Shown here: positions 27,177-36,259 of the stretch, in pieces
Layout: each line of letters begins with the position of its first letter
Numbering within the stretch: the stretch's first letter is position 1
NCBI RefSeq assembly: GCF_029870955.1
Contig: NZ_PGFQ01000001.1
Coordinates: forward strand, 1,674,001-1,738,000
Source: Sulfitobacter faviae
GTDB lineage: Bacteria > Pseudomonadota > Alphaproteobacteria > Rhodobacterales > Rhodobacteraceae
Length of the DNA stretch: 64,000 bases
Direction: 5' to 3'
Made by a program: the position numbers and the translations under genes
Notes under the pieces: generated by a model
What the model saw: only the letters and a program-made list of their open reading frames with translations
What the model was told of the DNA's origin: nothing
Databases searched by the model: none

Positions 27177-28546
27177 GTGGCGAAATCTCCCTTGGGTTTG
27201 ACCCAGGCTAACAGGATCACACCGACGATGAAAAGCCCTACGACAGGGGTGATGCCAAGCCGTTGGCTGCCGGTGAGGTCGCTGGTCAGGGCAATCAGCG
27301 CCGGTGCGAGAAAGGAGGTGGCTTTGCCCGAGAGGGCGTAGAGGCCAAACGCCTCGGTCATCCGATCGGGGTTTCCCTGCCGGGTCAGCATGTTACGCGA
27401 TGACGCCTGGAGCGCCCCACCCGCCGCCCCGATAGAGGCCCCGGCGACGTAGAACAGAATATCGGGCAGGGCGGAGCCTTCGGGCAAAGAAACGCCCATG
27501 ACCGAATTCGGCCCCAGCGAGATGATCAGGCAGGCGGTGGCGATGAGGATGACGCAGCAGGCCACGATCACCGGCATCGGCCCGATGCGCCGGTCGATCC
27601 GCCCGCCCAACACGCAGAACACCGCGCCCGAGATGGCCGCGAGGATGCCGAAGATGCCGATCTCTTGGATCGACCAATCCAGCACCCCAAGCGCATAGAC
27701 CCCGCCAAAGGTATACATCCCGTTCAGCGCGTCGCGGTAGAACATCGACGAGCCGAGATAGGCCAGCAGAGACGGATGCTTCGGCAGCCCCCGCAGGGTG
27801 CGCGCCAAATCCGCAAGACCCGCGCCCACGCGATACTGCACGGCCCCGGGTTTCGGCCTGTCGCGCACATAAAGAAAGAAGGGGGTCATAAAGACCGCGT
27901 ACCAGATGGCCGTCAGCGGCCCGACGATGCGGGTGTCGGCCTTTGTCGCCGGGTCGAGCCCGAAAAGCGGCGTCAGCCCCGCCATGGTGCGCCCATTCGC
28001 GCCGCTTTGAAACAGGGCGATCATCGCGATCAGCGCCAGCACCCCGCCCGCATAGCCAAAGGCCCAGCCATCGCCGGAAATGCGCCCCCGCTCATCCGCG
28101 TCGGGGTGCAGCTCGGGCAGGTAGGCATTGGTAAAGATCGTCGCGAACTCCATCCCGACCAAGCCGATGCCGAAAAAGAACAGCGCCCAAAGCAGAGAGA
28201 AATCCGCCGGGGCCGTCCACCACAGCGCGCCCGCGCCGACCACATACATGGCCGAGAAGAGCCGGATCCAAGGCATCCGCCGCCCCGAGGAATCCGCCAC
28301 AGCGCCCAAGATCGGCGCCAGCACCGCAATCGCGACGCCCGCCAATGCCAGACCATAGCCCCAGTATGCCTGCGCTTGGGCTTTCGCGGCGCCAAGCTCC
28401 ATCCCGCCTTCGACCAGCGCATTGGTCGCGGTCTGGGCAAAATAGGGGCCGAAGATGAAAGTCAAAAGCAGGGTGTTGTAAGGCTGGCTGGCCCAGTCAA
28501 AGAAATACCATCCCCAGATGCGCTTGCGCCCGCCTGTCTGTGCCAT
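27173..28546 (-). CDS. MFS transporter, UMF1/Atg22-like family
   Basis: Integral membrane protein of 457 residues with about 12 hydrophobic segments. The N-terminus WGWYFFDWASQPYNTLLLTF is characteristic of the UMF1 family (bacterial relatives of vacuolar Atg22). Loop motifs such as ADSSGRRMPWI match MFS loop 2-3. Substrate unknown. It is first in a unit with mepA (ATGA overlap). Its leader contains the inverted repeat CCTGCCCT/AGGGCAGG (28564-28594), of unclear role. Confidence 0.85.
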   Translation of the reverse strand: MAQTGGRKRIWGWYFFDWASQPYNTLLLTFIFGPYFAQTATNALVEGGMELGAAKAQAQAYWGYGLALAGVAIAVLAPILGAVADSSGRRMPWIRLFSAMYVVGAGALWWTAPADFSLLWALFFFGIGLVGMEFATIFTNAYLPELHPDADERGRISGDGWAFGYAGGVLALIAMIALFQSGANGRTMAGLTPLFGLDPATKADTRIVGPLTAIWYAVFMTPFFLYVRDRPKPGAVQYRVGAGLADLARTLRGLPKHPSLLAYLGSSMFYRDALNGMYTFGGVYALGVLDWSIQEIGIFGILAAISGAVFCVLGGRIDRRIGPMPVIVACCVILIATACLIISLGPNSVMGVSLPEGSALPDILFYVAGASIGAAGGALQASSRNMLTRQGNPDRMTEAFGLYALSGKATSFLAPALIALTSDLTGSQRLGITPVVGLFIVGVILLAWVKPKGDFAT

Positions 28547-28650
28547 GTTGCGCCCCTTCGCGGCCTGCCCTTTTTCAAGTTAGAGCAGGGCAGGGCGCAA
28601 GGCGCAAGCGTCAGTAAGGGCAGGGGGCGAGGCAGAGGAGGGCGGTCGGC

Positions 28651-29229
28651 TCAGGCCGAAAGCGGCCCTGCCGCATCGGGGGTCGGGGCCGCGTCCTGCA
28701 TTGGCGGCCAGGGGCGGTGCGCATCGGCGCGGATCCATTCGGCCACCCAGCCCGGCACCTCAGGCGAAGCTTGCTGCCGTCCCATCGCTTGCAAGACCTT
28801 TTCCGGCGGGATCAGCCCGTTACGATCGGTCACGGCGGAACGGTAGAGCACATGGCTCGCGCATTCGCCGTTCTTCTTCCACATGGATTGCTCAAGGTAG
28901 ATGAACTTGTCGTCCCAACACAGGGTCCGGCTGCGCATCTCGAACTTCTCGAACATGCGGATGCGGCGGCGGAACCGCGTGCTGGATCCCGCGATGGTGA
29001 TCGCCCATTTGTTCTGCCGCAGCAGCGTGATCAGCCCGGCCCGCTGCGCCATGGCGGTGCGGCCCAGATCATAGAGCGACAGCGCCCGCCCGTTGTTCAA
29101 CTCCATCCAGATATCGAGGTCATGCGGCCAGCAGATGTGGTGGCTGACATGGGTGTCGGTCAGATTGTCCAGCGGCGCCTGCCGCGCGGCGACGATGACG
29201 TCTTTGGCCATGCGGATGATCGGGAACAT
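28651..29229 (-). CDS. Acyl-CoA thioesterase family protein (4HBT/THEM6-like)
   Basis: A 192-residue hotdog-fold protein. The segment THVSHHICWPHDLDIWMELNN near residue 26 resembles the catalytic helix region of 4HBT_2 proteins; GSSTRFRRRIRMFEKFEM and YRSAVTDRNGLIPPE follow. The ATG at 29229 has AAGGAAAG upstream and fits the family start (MFPIIRMAKD); a longer in-frame extension to 29703 would cross the yggT gene. It is divergent from yggT. Substrate unknown. Confidence 0.82.
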   Translation of the reverse strand: MFPIIRMAKDVIVAARQAPLDNLTDTHVSHHICWPHDLDIWMELNNGRALSLYDLGRTAMAQRAGLITLLRQNKWAITIAGSSTRFRRRIRMFEKFEMRSRTLCWDDKFIYLEQSMWKKNGECASHVLYRSAVTDRNGLIPPEKVLQAMGRQQASPEVPGWVAEWIRADAHRPWPPMQDAAPTPDAAGPLSA

Positions 29230-29361
29230 GGGGCTTTCCTTTGTCGTGACGCCGCGGATCTGCGGCGGAAGCGCTGCGCGGTCAAGCATATACGTCGCGG
29301 CACTCTTGCCCTTTGAGGGCGGGGCGCTTAACTGTCTTGCGTCAAACCAAGGGGATATTCC

Positions 29362-29649
29362 ATGACGTCGCTGTTCCAGATCCTGATGCTGCTTTTGAAC
29401 ATCGTTTGGTTCATCGTCATCGCCCATGTCATCATGTCTTGGTTGATCAACTTTCAGGTGCTGAACCTGCGCCAGCCGCTGGTGGCGCAGATCTGGGACG
29501 GGCTGAACCGCATTCTTGAGCCGGTCTATAGCCGCGTGCGCAATGTGATCCCGCCGATGGGTGGCCTGGACCTCGCCCCCCTGATCGTGCTGATCGCCGT
29601 CGCCATGGCGCGGATCGTGCTGACCAACAACGCAGCGGCCTTCTACTGA
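29362..29649 (+). CDS. YggT family integral membrane protein
   Basis: A 95-residue protein with two hydrophobic helices (about residues 5-29 and 69-87) and the YggT pattern WLINFQVLNLRQPL, LNRILEPVYSRVRNVIPPMGGLD (in pieces) and PLIVLIAV. Members are thought to affect membrane or divisome organisation and osmotic stress. The start has AAGGGGATATTCC upstream. Confidence 0.88.
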   Translation: MTSLFQILMLLLNIVWFIVIAHVIMSWLINFQVLNLRQPLVAQIWDGLNRILEPVYSRVRNVIPPMGGLDLAPLIVLIAVAMARIVLTNNAAAFY

Positions 29650-29758
29650 CGCGTGGCTCGGCCCGCCCGCGCGCCGATGTCGCGGGCATCTGGCCTTGTT
29701 CACGCTTTGTTAGTGTGGGAGTCTGCATAAAAAGAGCAGACAATCTTACAGGTTCTCC

Positions 29759-31804
29759 ATGACAGGCGCTGCCACGCTTCTTCGTGATGTATTCGGTTTC
29801 GACGGGTTCCGCCCCGGCCAGCAAGAGATTGTTGAGGCCGTGACCGAGGGCGAGAACGTGCTGGCCATCATGCCCACAGGCGGCGGCAAATCCCTGTGTT
29901 TCCAATTGCCTGCCCTGATGCGCGAGGGGGTGACGGTGGTCATCTCGCCGCTGATTGCCCTGATGCGCGATCAGGTCCGCAGCCTGCAAGAAGCAGGCGT
30001 TGCGGCAGGGGCGCTCACCTCAGGCAACACGCCCGAAGAGACCGATGCGGTTTGGGAGGCGTTGGAAGCTGGCACGCTCAAACTGCTCTACATGGCGCCG
30101 GAACGGCTGGCGGCAGGCTCCGCCATGGGGATGCTGCGCCGGGTTGGCGTGAACCTCATCGCCGTGGACGAGGCGCATTGCGTCAGCCAATGGGGCCATG
30201 ACTTCCGCCCCGATTACCTCCGCATCGGTGAGCTGCGCCGCACGCTCGACGTGCCGCTGGCGGCCTTCACCGCCACGGCGGATGCCGAGACTCAGGCCGA
30301 GATCGTTGAGAAGCTGTTTGACGGCACCCCGCCGCGCGCTTTCCTGCGTGGTTTCGACCGGCCCAATATCCACCTCGCCTTTGCCGCCAAGAACAAGCCG
30401 CGCGACCAGATCCTCGCCTTCGCCGGGGCGCGGCGCGGCCAGTCGGGCATCGTCTATTGCGGCACCCGCGCCAAGACCGAGGGGCTGGCCAAGGCGCTGC
30501 GCGATCAGGGGCAGGAGGCGCTGCATTACCACGGCGGCATGGAGGCTGAGGACCGCCGCATCGCCGAGCGCCGCTTTCAGCAAGAGGACGGGCTCATTGT
30601 CTGCGCCACCGTGGCCTTTGGCATGGGGGTCGACAAGCCCGACATTCGCTGGGTCGCCCATGCCGATCTGCCCAAGTCGATCGAGGCCTATTACCAGGAG
30701 ATCGGCCGCGCCGGACGCGACGGCGCGCCCGCCGAGACGCTGACGCTTTTCGGCCCTGACGACATCCGTCTGCGCCGCGCCCAGATCGACGAGGGGCTGG
30801 CCCCGCCCGAACGCCGCGCCGCCGACCACGGGCGGCTCAACGCGCTTTTGGGTCTGGCCGAAGCGCTGGAATGCCGCCGCAAGACCCTGCTGGGCTATTT
30901 CGATGAGACCGAGGTCACCTGCGGGCGCTGCGATCTGTGCGACAATCCGGCGGAGGTTTTCGACGGCACCACGGCGGTGCGCAAGGCGCTCTCGGCCATG
31001 TTGCGCACCGACGAATGGTTCGGCGCGGGCCATCTCATCGACATCCTCTTGGGTAATGAGACCGAGAAGGTCCGCCAGCGCGGCCACCAATCGCTGCCGA
31101 CCTACGGCGTGGGCGGGGAATACAGCCGCAACGAATGGCAGGCGGTGTTCCGGCAGATGATGGGCCATGACCTCGTGCGCCCGGATGCCGAGCGTCACGG
31201 CGCGCTGCGCATGACCGACGCCGCCCTGCCGATCCTGCGCGGCGAGGCCAGCATCAACCTGCGCCGCGATACGATCAAGGCGGCGGGCGCGAACCGGCGG
31301 CCCGCGGTCAAGGCCATGGTCAGCGACGAGGATGCGCCGCTGCTCTCGGCGCTCAAGGCCAAGCGTCGCGCGCTGGCCGAGGCGGCCCGCGTGCCCGCCT
31401 ATATCATCTTCACCGACCGGACATTGATCGAAATGGCCGAGGCGCGTCCGCAAGACCTCGACGCCATGGCGCGGATCGGCGGGGTGGGTGCCAAGAAGCT
31501 GGAAAATTACGGTGCAGCCTTCCTCGAAGTCATCAACGGCGAGGCGCAGCCGATGCACAAGGCGCGGCGCAAGCTGGCGGGGCGCGAGGCGGGCAATGTC
31601 TATGACCAACTCTTGCAGGTGCAGGCCGACCTCGCGCGCGGCGCGCAGGGCACCGAAAAGCCGCTAAGCTGTTCTGCCGCGATGCTGGCAAAGGTGGCGC
31701 AACTGCGCAGCGCCGACCCTTCGGCCATCGAACGATTGCTCGGCGACAAACGCGCCGAACGCTTTGGCCCCGCCTTTCTGGACGTTCTGCGCGACGCGGG
31801 CTAG
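29759..31804 (+). CDS. recQ: ATP-dependent DNA helicase RecQ
   Basis: 3'-5' helicase of 681 residues for recombination and fork repair. Motif I IMPTGGGKSLCFQLPA, motif II VDEAHCVSQWGHDFRPDY with the RecQ aromatic-rich loop, motif VI IGRAGRDG. The zinc-binding cysteines are in CRRKTLLGYF and CGRCDLCDNP (near 365-395). A winged-helix region and a C-terminal HRDC domain (VPAYIIFTDRTLIEMA) follow. Complete, with no frameshift. The upstream 109 nt hold a loose promoter-like TTGTTA...TAAAAA. Confidence 0.95.
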   Translation: MTGAATLLRDVFGFDGFRPGQQEIVEAVTEGENVLAIMPTGGGKSLCFQLPALMREGVTVVISPLIALMRDQVRSLQEAGVAAGALTSGNTPEETDAVWEALEAGTLKLLYMAPERLAAGSAMGMLRRVGVNLIAVDEAHCVSQWGHDFRPDYLRIGELRRTLDVPLAAFTATADAETQAEIVEKLFDGTPPRAFLRGFDRPNIHLAFAAKNKPRDQILAFAGARRGQSGIVYCGTRAKTEGLAKALRDQGQEALHYHGGMEAEDRRIAERRFQQEDGLIVCATVAFGMGVDKPDIRWVAHADLPKSIEAYYQEIGRAGRDGAPAETLTLFGPDDIRLRRAQIDEGLAPPERRAADHGRLNALLGLAEALECRRKTLLGYFDETEVTCGRCDLCDNPAEVFDGTTAVRKALSAMLRTDEWFGAGHLIDILLGNETEKVRQRGHQSLPTYGVGGEYSRNEWQAVFRQMMGHDLVRPDAERHGALRMTDAALPILRGEASINLRRDTIKAAGANRRPAVKAMVSDEDAPLLSALKAKRRALAEAARVPAYIIFTDRTLIEMAEARPQDLDAMARIGGVGAKKLENYGAAFLEVINGEAQPMHKARRKLAGREAGNVYDQLLQVQADLARGAQGTEKPLSCSAAMLAKVAQLRSADPSAIERLLGDKRAERFGPAFLDVLRDAG

Positions 31805-31834
31805 ATCACCCCGAAACGCCCCAAGGAGACTGCC

Positions 31835-32614
31835 ATGCTCGTCGTTATTTCCCCCGCCAAACGCCTTGATTGGGCCGCGCGCGATGTCGCCGTCACCCAG
31901 CCTGATTTTCAGGAAGACGCCGTCCGGTTGGCGACGACTGCGCGCAATCTCAGCTTGGGCGATCTTAAAAGCCTGATGGGGCTGAGCGACGATCTGGCGC
32001 GGCTCAACCGCGACCGCTTTCAGGCGTTCGAGGCTGAGCCCACAGCCGAGGTCACCCGCCCCGCCGCGCTGGCCTTTGCCGGCGACACCTATCAGGGGCT
32101 GGAGGCCACGAGCCTTGATGCCGATGAGATGACCTATGCCCAAGATCACCTGCGCATCCTGTCGGGCCTTTACGGCGTGCTGCGCCCGCTCGACGCGATC
32201 CAAGCCTACCGGCTGGAGATGGGCAGCAAGCTGAAAACACGCCGTGGCGGCACCCTCTATGACTACTGGCGCGACAGTCTATCCAAAGCGCTGAATGCAC
32301 AGGGTGAGGCGACCGGCAGCGATGTTCTGGTGAATTGCGCCAGTCAGGAATACTTTGGCGCGGTGGACCTCAAGGCGCTGAAACTGCGGGTGATCACCCC
32401 GCAATTCATGGAAGATAAGGGCGATGGCAAGGGGCCGAAGATTGTCAGCTTCTTCGCCAAGAAGGCGCGCGGTGCCATGGCCCGCTACATCGTGCAGCAC
32501 CGGGTGAGCGACCCAGAAGGCTTGCAGGATTTCGACAGCGGCGGCTATGCCTATCAGCCCGATGCCTCGACGCCCGAGCGTCCAGTCTTTGTCCGGCCCT
32601 ACCCGTCGAACTGA
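31835..32614 (+). CDS. yaaA: Peroxide stress protein YaaA
   Basis: A DUF328/YaaA protein of 259 residues, linked in E. coli to limiting intracellular iron and DNA damage during H2O2 stress. MLVVISPAKRLDW at the start, NCASQEYFGAV near residue 168 and SFFAKKARGAMARYI near 207 are the family signatures. It sits 30 nt after recQ with a good AAGGAG (31822-31827), so the two may be co-transcribed. Confidence 0.92.
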   Translation: MLVVISPAKRLDWAARDVAVTQPDFQEDAVRLATTARNLSLGDLKSLMGLSDDLARLNRDRFQAFEAEPTAEVTRPAALAFAGDTYQGLEATSLDADEMTYAQDHLRILSGLYGVLRPLDAIQAYRLEMGSKLKTRRGGTLYDYWRDSLSKALNAQGEATGSDVLVNCASQEYFGAVDLKALKLRVITPQFMEDKGDGKGPKIVSFFAKKARGAMARYIVQHRVSDPEGLQDFDSGGYAYQPDASTPERPVFVRPYPSN

Positions 32615-32705
32615 TCCGCGGGCGGGGCGGCGATGCGCGCCTTCCCGCCGTGCGCCGCCCGCCGGGCGATTGCCGCGCTTGGCGAAGGGGCGTAGACCTA
32701 GCGCC

Positions 32706-33356
32706 ATGAAGTACCCGCTCGTCACCGCCGCTGTCATCGCCTGCGCCACGCCGCTTGGCGCGCATCCGCATATCTTCGTCGATACCGGGTTCGAAGTGAT
32801 CGTCGATGCCGAGGGACGGTTGACCCATCTGCGGATCACATGGGCCTATGACGAATTCTACTCTCTCCTGGTGACCGAGGATCGCGGCCTCGACCCCGAT
32901 TACGACGGCGTGTTGACGGAGGCGGAAGTCGCCTCTCTCAACGGGTTCGACATGCAGTGGATCGAAGGGTTCAACGGCGATACGGTCTTGCTGGAGGGGG
33001 GCGAAGAGGTCGCGCTCTCGGGGCCGCAGGACGTGGAAACCCGCTTTGCCGAAGGCCGGATCATCACCAGCCATCTGCGCGCGGTCGAAGACCCGGCACC
33101 GGCGGCGGATGGGTTGGTCATCAAACCCTATGATCCGACCTATTACACCGCCTATGAGGTGACCCAGAAAGTGACCATCCAAGGCAGTGACACCTGCCGT
33201 GCGCGGGTCAAGATGCCGGATATGAATGCCGATCTGCGCGCCCTTCAGCAGGACTTGAGCGCGTTGGACGCCAATACCGACCCAAGCGATGTGGGCCTCC
33301 CGGAGATCGGCGAAGCCTTGGCCAATGAAGTGGTGATCACATGCGACGCATCATAG
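32706..33356 (+). CDS. DUF1007 periplasmic protein
   Basis: A 216-residue protein with a short signal peptide (about residues 1-19), followed directly by the family signature HPHIFVDTGFEV. The body is acidic and has an EF-hand-like acidic stretch, DPDYDGVLTEAEV. DUF1007 genes are typically paired with NicO-type metal transporters, as here, where the two overlap by 16 nt. A periplasmic metal-binding role is inferred. Confidence 0.88.
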   Translation: MKYPLVTAAVIACATPLGAHPHIFVDTGFEVIVDAEGRLTHLRITWAYDEFYSLLVTEDRGLDPDYDGVLTEAEVASLNGFDMQWIEGFNGDTVLLEGGEEVALSGPQDVETRFAEGRIITSHLRAVEDPAPAADGLVIKPYDPTYYTAYEVTQKVTIQGSDTCRARVKMPDMNADLRALQQDLSALDANTDPSDVGLPEIGEALANEVVITCDAS

Positions 33357-34222
33357 CGCTGGCGGCATTGGCGACCCTTCTGGCGCTGGCGGCGCTGTGG
33401 TGGTCGGGCGGGTTCAACGCCCTTGCCCATTGGGCCGCAGGGCAGCAGCGCGGGTTTCAAAACAGCATCGCCAGCGGGCTGCGCGCCACGCGGGGCGGCG
33501 ATACGGCGGCGTTCTGGACGGTGCTTTTGGCGTCTTTTGCCTATGGCGTCGTCCATGCGGCGGGGCCGGGGCACGGCAAGATCGTGATCGGCGGCTATGG
33601 GTTGGCGCGGGCGGTGCCGGTGCTGCGGCTCTCGCTGATCGCGCTCGCGGCGTCCTTGGGCCAAGCGGTGACCGCCGTGGTTCTGGTCTATGCGGGGATC
33701 CTCCTCTTGGGTCTTGGGCGGGAGGCGCTGGTCGGCGTGACCGAAGACATCATGGCCCCGGCGAGCTATGGCGCGATTGCCCTTATCGGGCTTTGGCTGA
33801 TCTGGCGCGGGCTGCGCCATGCGCGGCAGGACAGATCGGCGCATTCCGGTGAAGTATGCAGCCATTGCGGCCATGCCCATGGGCCCAGTCTGGCGCAGGT
33901 TCAGCGCGCGGGCAGGCTGCGCGACGCGCTGCTCTTGATCGGTGGGATCGCCATCCGGCCCTGCACCGGCGCGCTTTTCGTGCTGGTGATCACTTGGCAT
34001 ATGGGGATCGGCGGGGTCGGCATCTTGGGGGCCTTTGCCATGGCGCTCGGCACCGGCTTGATCACCATCGCCACCGGCTTGGCCGCAACGGGGCTGCGCG
34101 CCGGGGTCTTGGGCGGGCTGGCCGGATCGCCGAGGCTGGCCCAAGCCGCGGCGGTGGCCGAGCTGACGGCGGGCTTGGTGGTGGTGACACTGGCGGGCGG
34201 TTTGCTGCTGCGGGCGCTTTAG
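33341..34222 (+). CDS. NicO-family nickel/cobalt transporter
   Basis: Inner-membrane metal transporter of 293 residues with about six hydrophobic segments. Family motifs: HAAGPGHGKIVIGGY near residue 73 and GIAIRPCTGALFVLV in the second half. The cytoplasmic loop carries CSHCGHAHG, a probable metal-binding cluster. It overlaps DUF1007 by 16 nt and its stop overlaps the convergent minus-strand gene by 4 nt. Direction (uptake or efflux) and metal are not decided by sequence; a Ni/Co role is family knowledge. Confidence 0.87.
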   Translation: MRRIIALAALATLLALAALWWSGGFNALAHWAAGQQRGFQNSIASGLRATRGGDTAAFWTVLLASFAYGVVHAAGPGHGKIVIGGYGLARAVPVLRLSLIALAASLGQAVTAVVLVYAGILLLGLGREALVGVTEDIMAPASYGAIALIGLWLIWRGLRHARQDRSAHSGEVCSHCGHAHGPSLAQVQRAGRLRDALLLIGGIAIRPCTGALFVLVITWHMGIGGVGILGAFAMALGTGLITIATGLAATGLRAGVLGGLAGSPRLAQAAAVAELTAGLVVVTLAGGLLLRAL

Positions 34223-36259
34223 CGGCGGCCCTCGCGCAGCCATGCGGCGGTGATGAAGAGCGCCGAGAGCAAGAGCACCAGCCACCCCGGCAGCAGCGGC
34301 GTTTGCCGCACATCGCGCGTCTCGTAAGCGCCGCGCGGGGTCAGCCCCAGCCAGCCGCGCCCGGCGGCGGGGCGGCCAAGGCGCACGTCGCGCAGACGGG
34401 GGAGCCCATCCTCCACCCGTGCCACCCCACCGCGCAGGCTGTCGATTGCCGGGCGCAGGGCCGCATCGCTGGCGATGGTCTCGACAAACTCGCGCGGGGC
34501 GGCGGGGCCGAGGCCGATGACGGTCACTTCCTCGCCGTTCTCCAGCCGGTAGAGGCCGATCTCTTCGCCGGTATATTCCGCCTCGAACCGGCCCGGCCCG
34601 GCGGGGGCGAGGGGCAGTTCGGTCGTGCTGCCATCGGGGGCGGTGATCGTGACGGGGGCACGGTCTCGTCCAAGGTGCGTCGGGTGATGCGCATGGTCCG
34701 GCCTTGGGCAGAGGCCATCAGCGCCTCTTCCTCAAGCTCGGGTTCCTTCATCATCCAATGGGCCAGACGGCGCAGCAATTCCAACTGCGGGCCGCCGCCC
34801 TCATAGCCGCGGTTCCACAGCCAAGCGTGGTCAGAGGCGAGCAGCGCCACGCGCCCCTCATCCACCCGGTCCAGCACCAGAAGCGGGCGGTCGTCCGCGC
34901 CGGTCATGACCACGTCACCGCTGTCAGTCGTCACGTCGATCTGGCGTAGCCAGCGGCCCCAGTCGCCCTTGCCGGGCAGGTCGGCGGTGACGGGATGGCG
35001 CTGGCCGATGTCGGTGACGACCGGGGGAAGGCTTCCTCCAACACCCGCGCGGTGGGGGTGGCGGGCAGCACCGTGCCGAGCGGCGACCGGTAGAGACTGT
35101 CGGCACTGGCGAAATCCGGCCCTGCCGCGACCAGCACCGCCCCGCCCTTGCGCACATATTGCGCCACATTGTCGAGGTAGAGCGCAGGCAGGATGCCGCG
35201 CCGTTGGTAGCGGTCAAAGATGATGAGATCAAAGTCGTCGATCTTTTCCATGAACAACTCGCGCGTCGGAAAAGCGATAAGCGACAGCTCGTTCACCGGC
35301 ACCCCATCCTGTTTGTCGGGCGGGCGCAGAATGGTGAAATGCACCAGATCGACCGCGCTGTCGGACTTCAGCAAGTTGCGCCACGTGCGCCCGCCGGGAT
35401 GCGGCTCGCCTGAGACCAAGAGCACGCTGAGCCGGTCGCGCACGCCGTTCATCTGGATCAGCGCGGCATTGTTGCGGTCGGTCAACTCCCCCTCGGCTTC
35501 GGGCAGGGAGAAGCGGATCACGTTGCGCCCGCCGTGGGGCAGGGCCACGGGCAGTTCGAGGTCTTGGCCAATCGGCACGTTGAAGCTTTGTGGTTCTTCC
35601 CCATCGACAGAGATATCAAGCTGGGTCAGCCCGCCGCCCTCGGGCGCGGCTCCCAGATCGTCGATGCGCAGCGTCAGGGTCACCGGCTCTCCGATGATGG
35701 CAAAGGCCGGGGCGTTGCGCACGGTCAGGCGGCGGTCCCAATCCTCGGCCCGGCCGGTTTGCAGCAGATGCAGCGGCGCGGGCAGGTCGAGCGGCAGGTC
35801 CGCATCATGCACCCGGCCATCGCTAAGCGCCAGAATGCCCGCGATCCGCGCGCGTGGCTCTTCGGCCAGCGCATCGGCCAGCGTGGTCATCAGCCGGGTG
35901 CCGGCATCCTCGGCCCCATCCGGCACGGTGATCCGACGCAGCTCGGTGTTGGGGCGGGCGGCGATGCGGGCAGAGAGCGCCTCTGCCGCCGCGTCGGTCT
36001 GTGCGGCGCGGTCGGAGAGCCGCTGGCTGGCGCTTTCGTCTTCCAAGAGCAGCACGATGTCCGACAGCGGCGCGCGGTCTTCGGTCTGGTAGGATGGCCC
36101 GGCGAGCGCGGCCAGAACCACCGCCGCCGCCAAGCCCCGCAGGGCCCAGCCCGACAGGCCGCGCCACAGCGCCAGTAGCAGGCCGAGCGCGGCCAGCACC
36201 GCAAGGCCAATCAGCAGCGGCAATGGGATCAGCGGGTCGAAAAGCACGGTTCCGGTCAT
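34219..36259 (-). CDS. Membrane protein with glutamine-amidotransferase-like domain (MoxR operon), two frameshifts
   Basis: Large inner-membrane protein, 680 residues after correction. Two helices at the N-terminus (about 11-50), then an extracytoplasmic region beginning DIVLLLEDESASQ. A class-I amidotransferase-like region contains DLIIFDRYQRRGILPALYL and GGAVLVAAGPDFAS. A final helix near the C-terminus (GWLVLLLSALFITAAW) precedes LREGRR. Frames break in the G runs 35023-35027 and 34654-34658; adding one base to each gives 681 codons including stop. It overlaps DUF4159 as ATGA. It is the last gene of the MoxR operon. Enzyme function is not established. Confidence 0.8.

Noticed and set aside
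28564..28594. CCTGCCCT/AGGGCAGG inverted repeat as terminator of the thioesterase gene
   Set aside because: The loop is 15 nt and no U tract follows on the minus strand; left as a note only.
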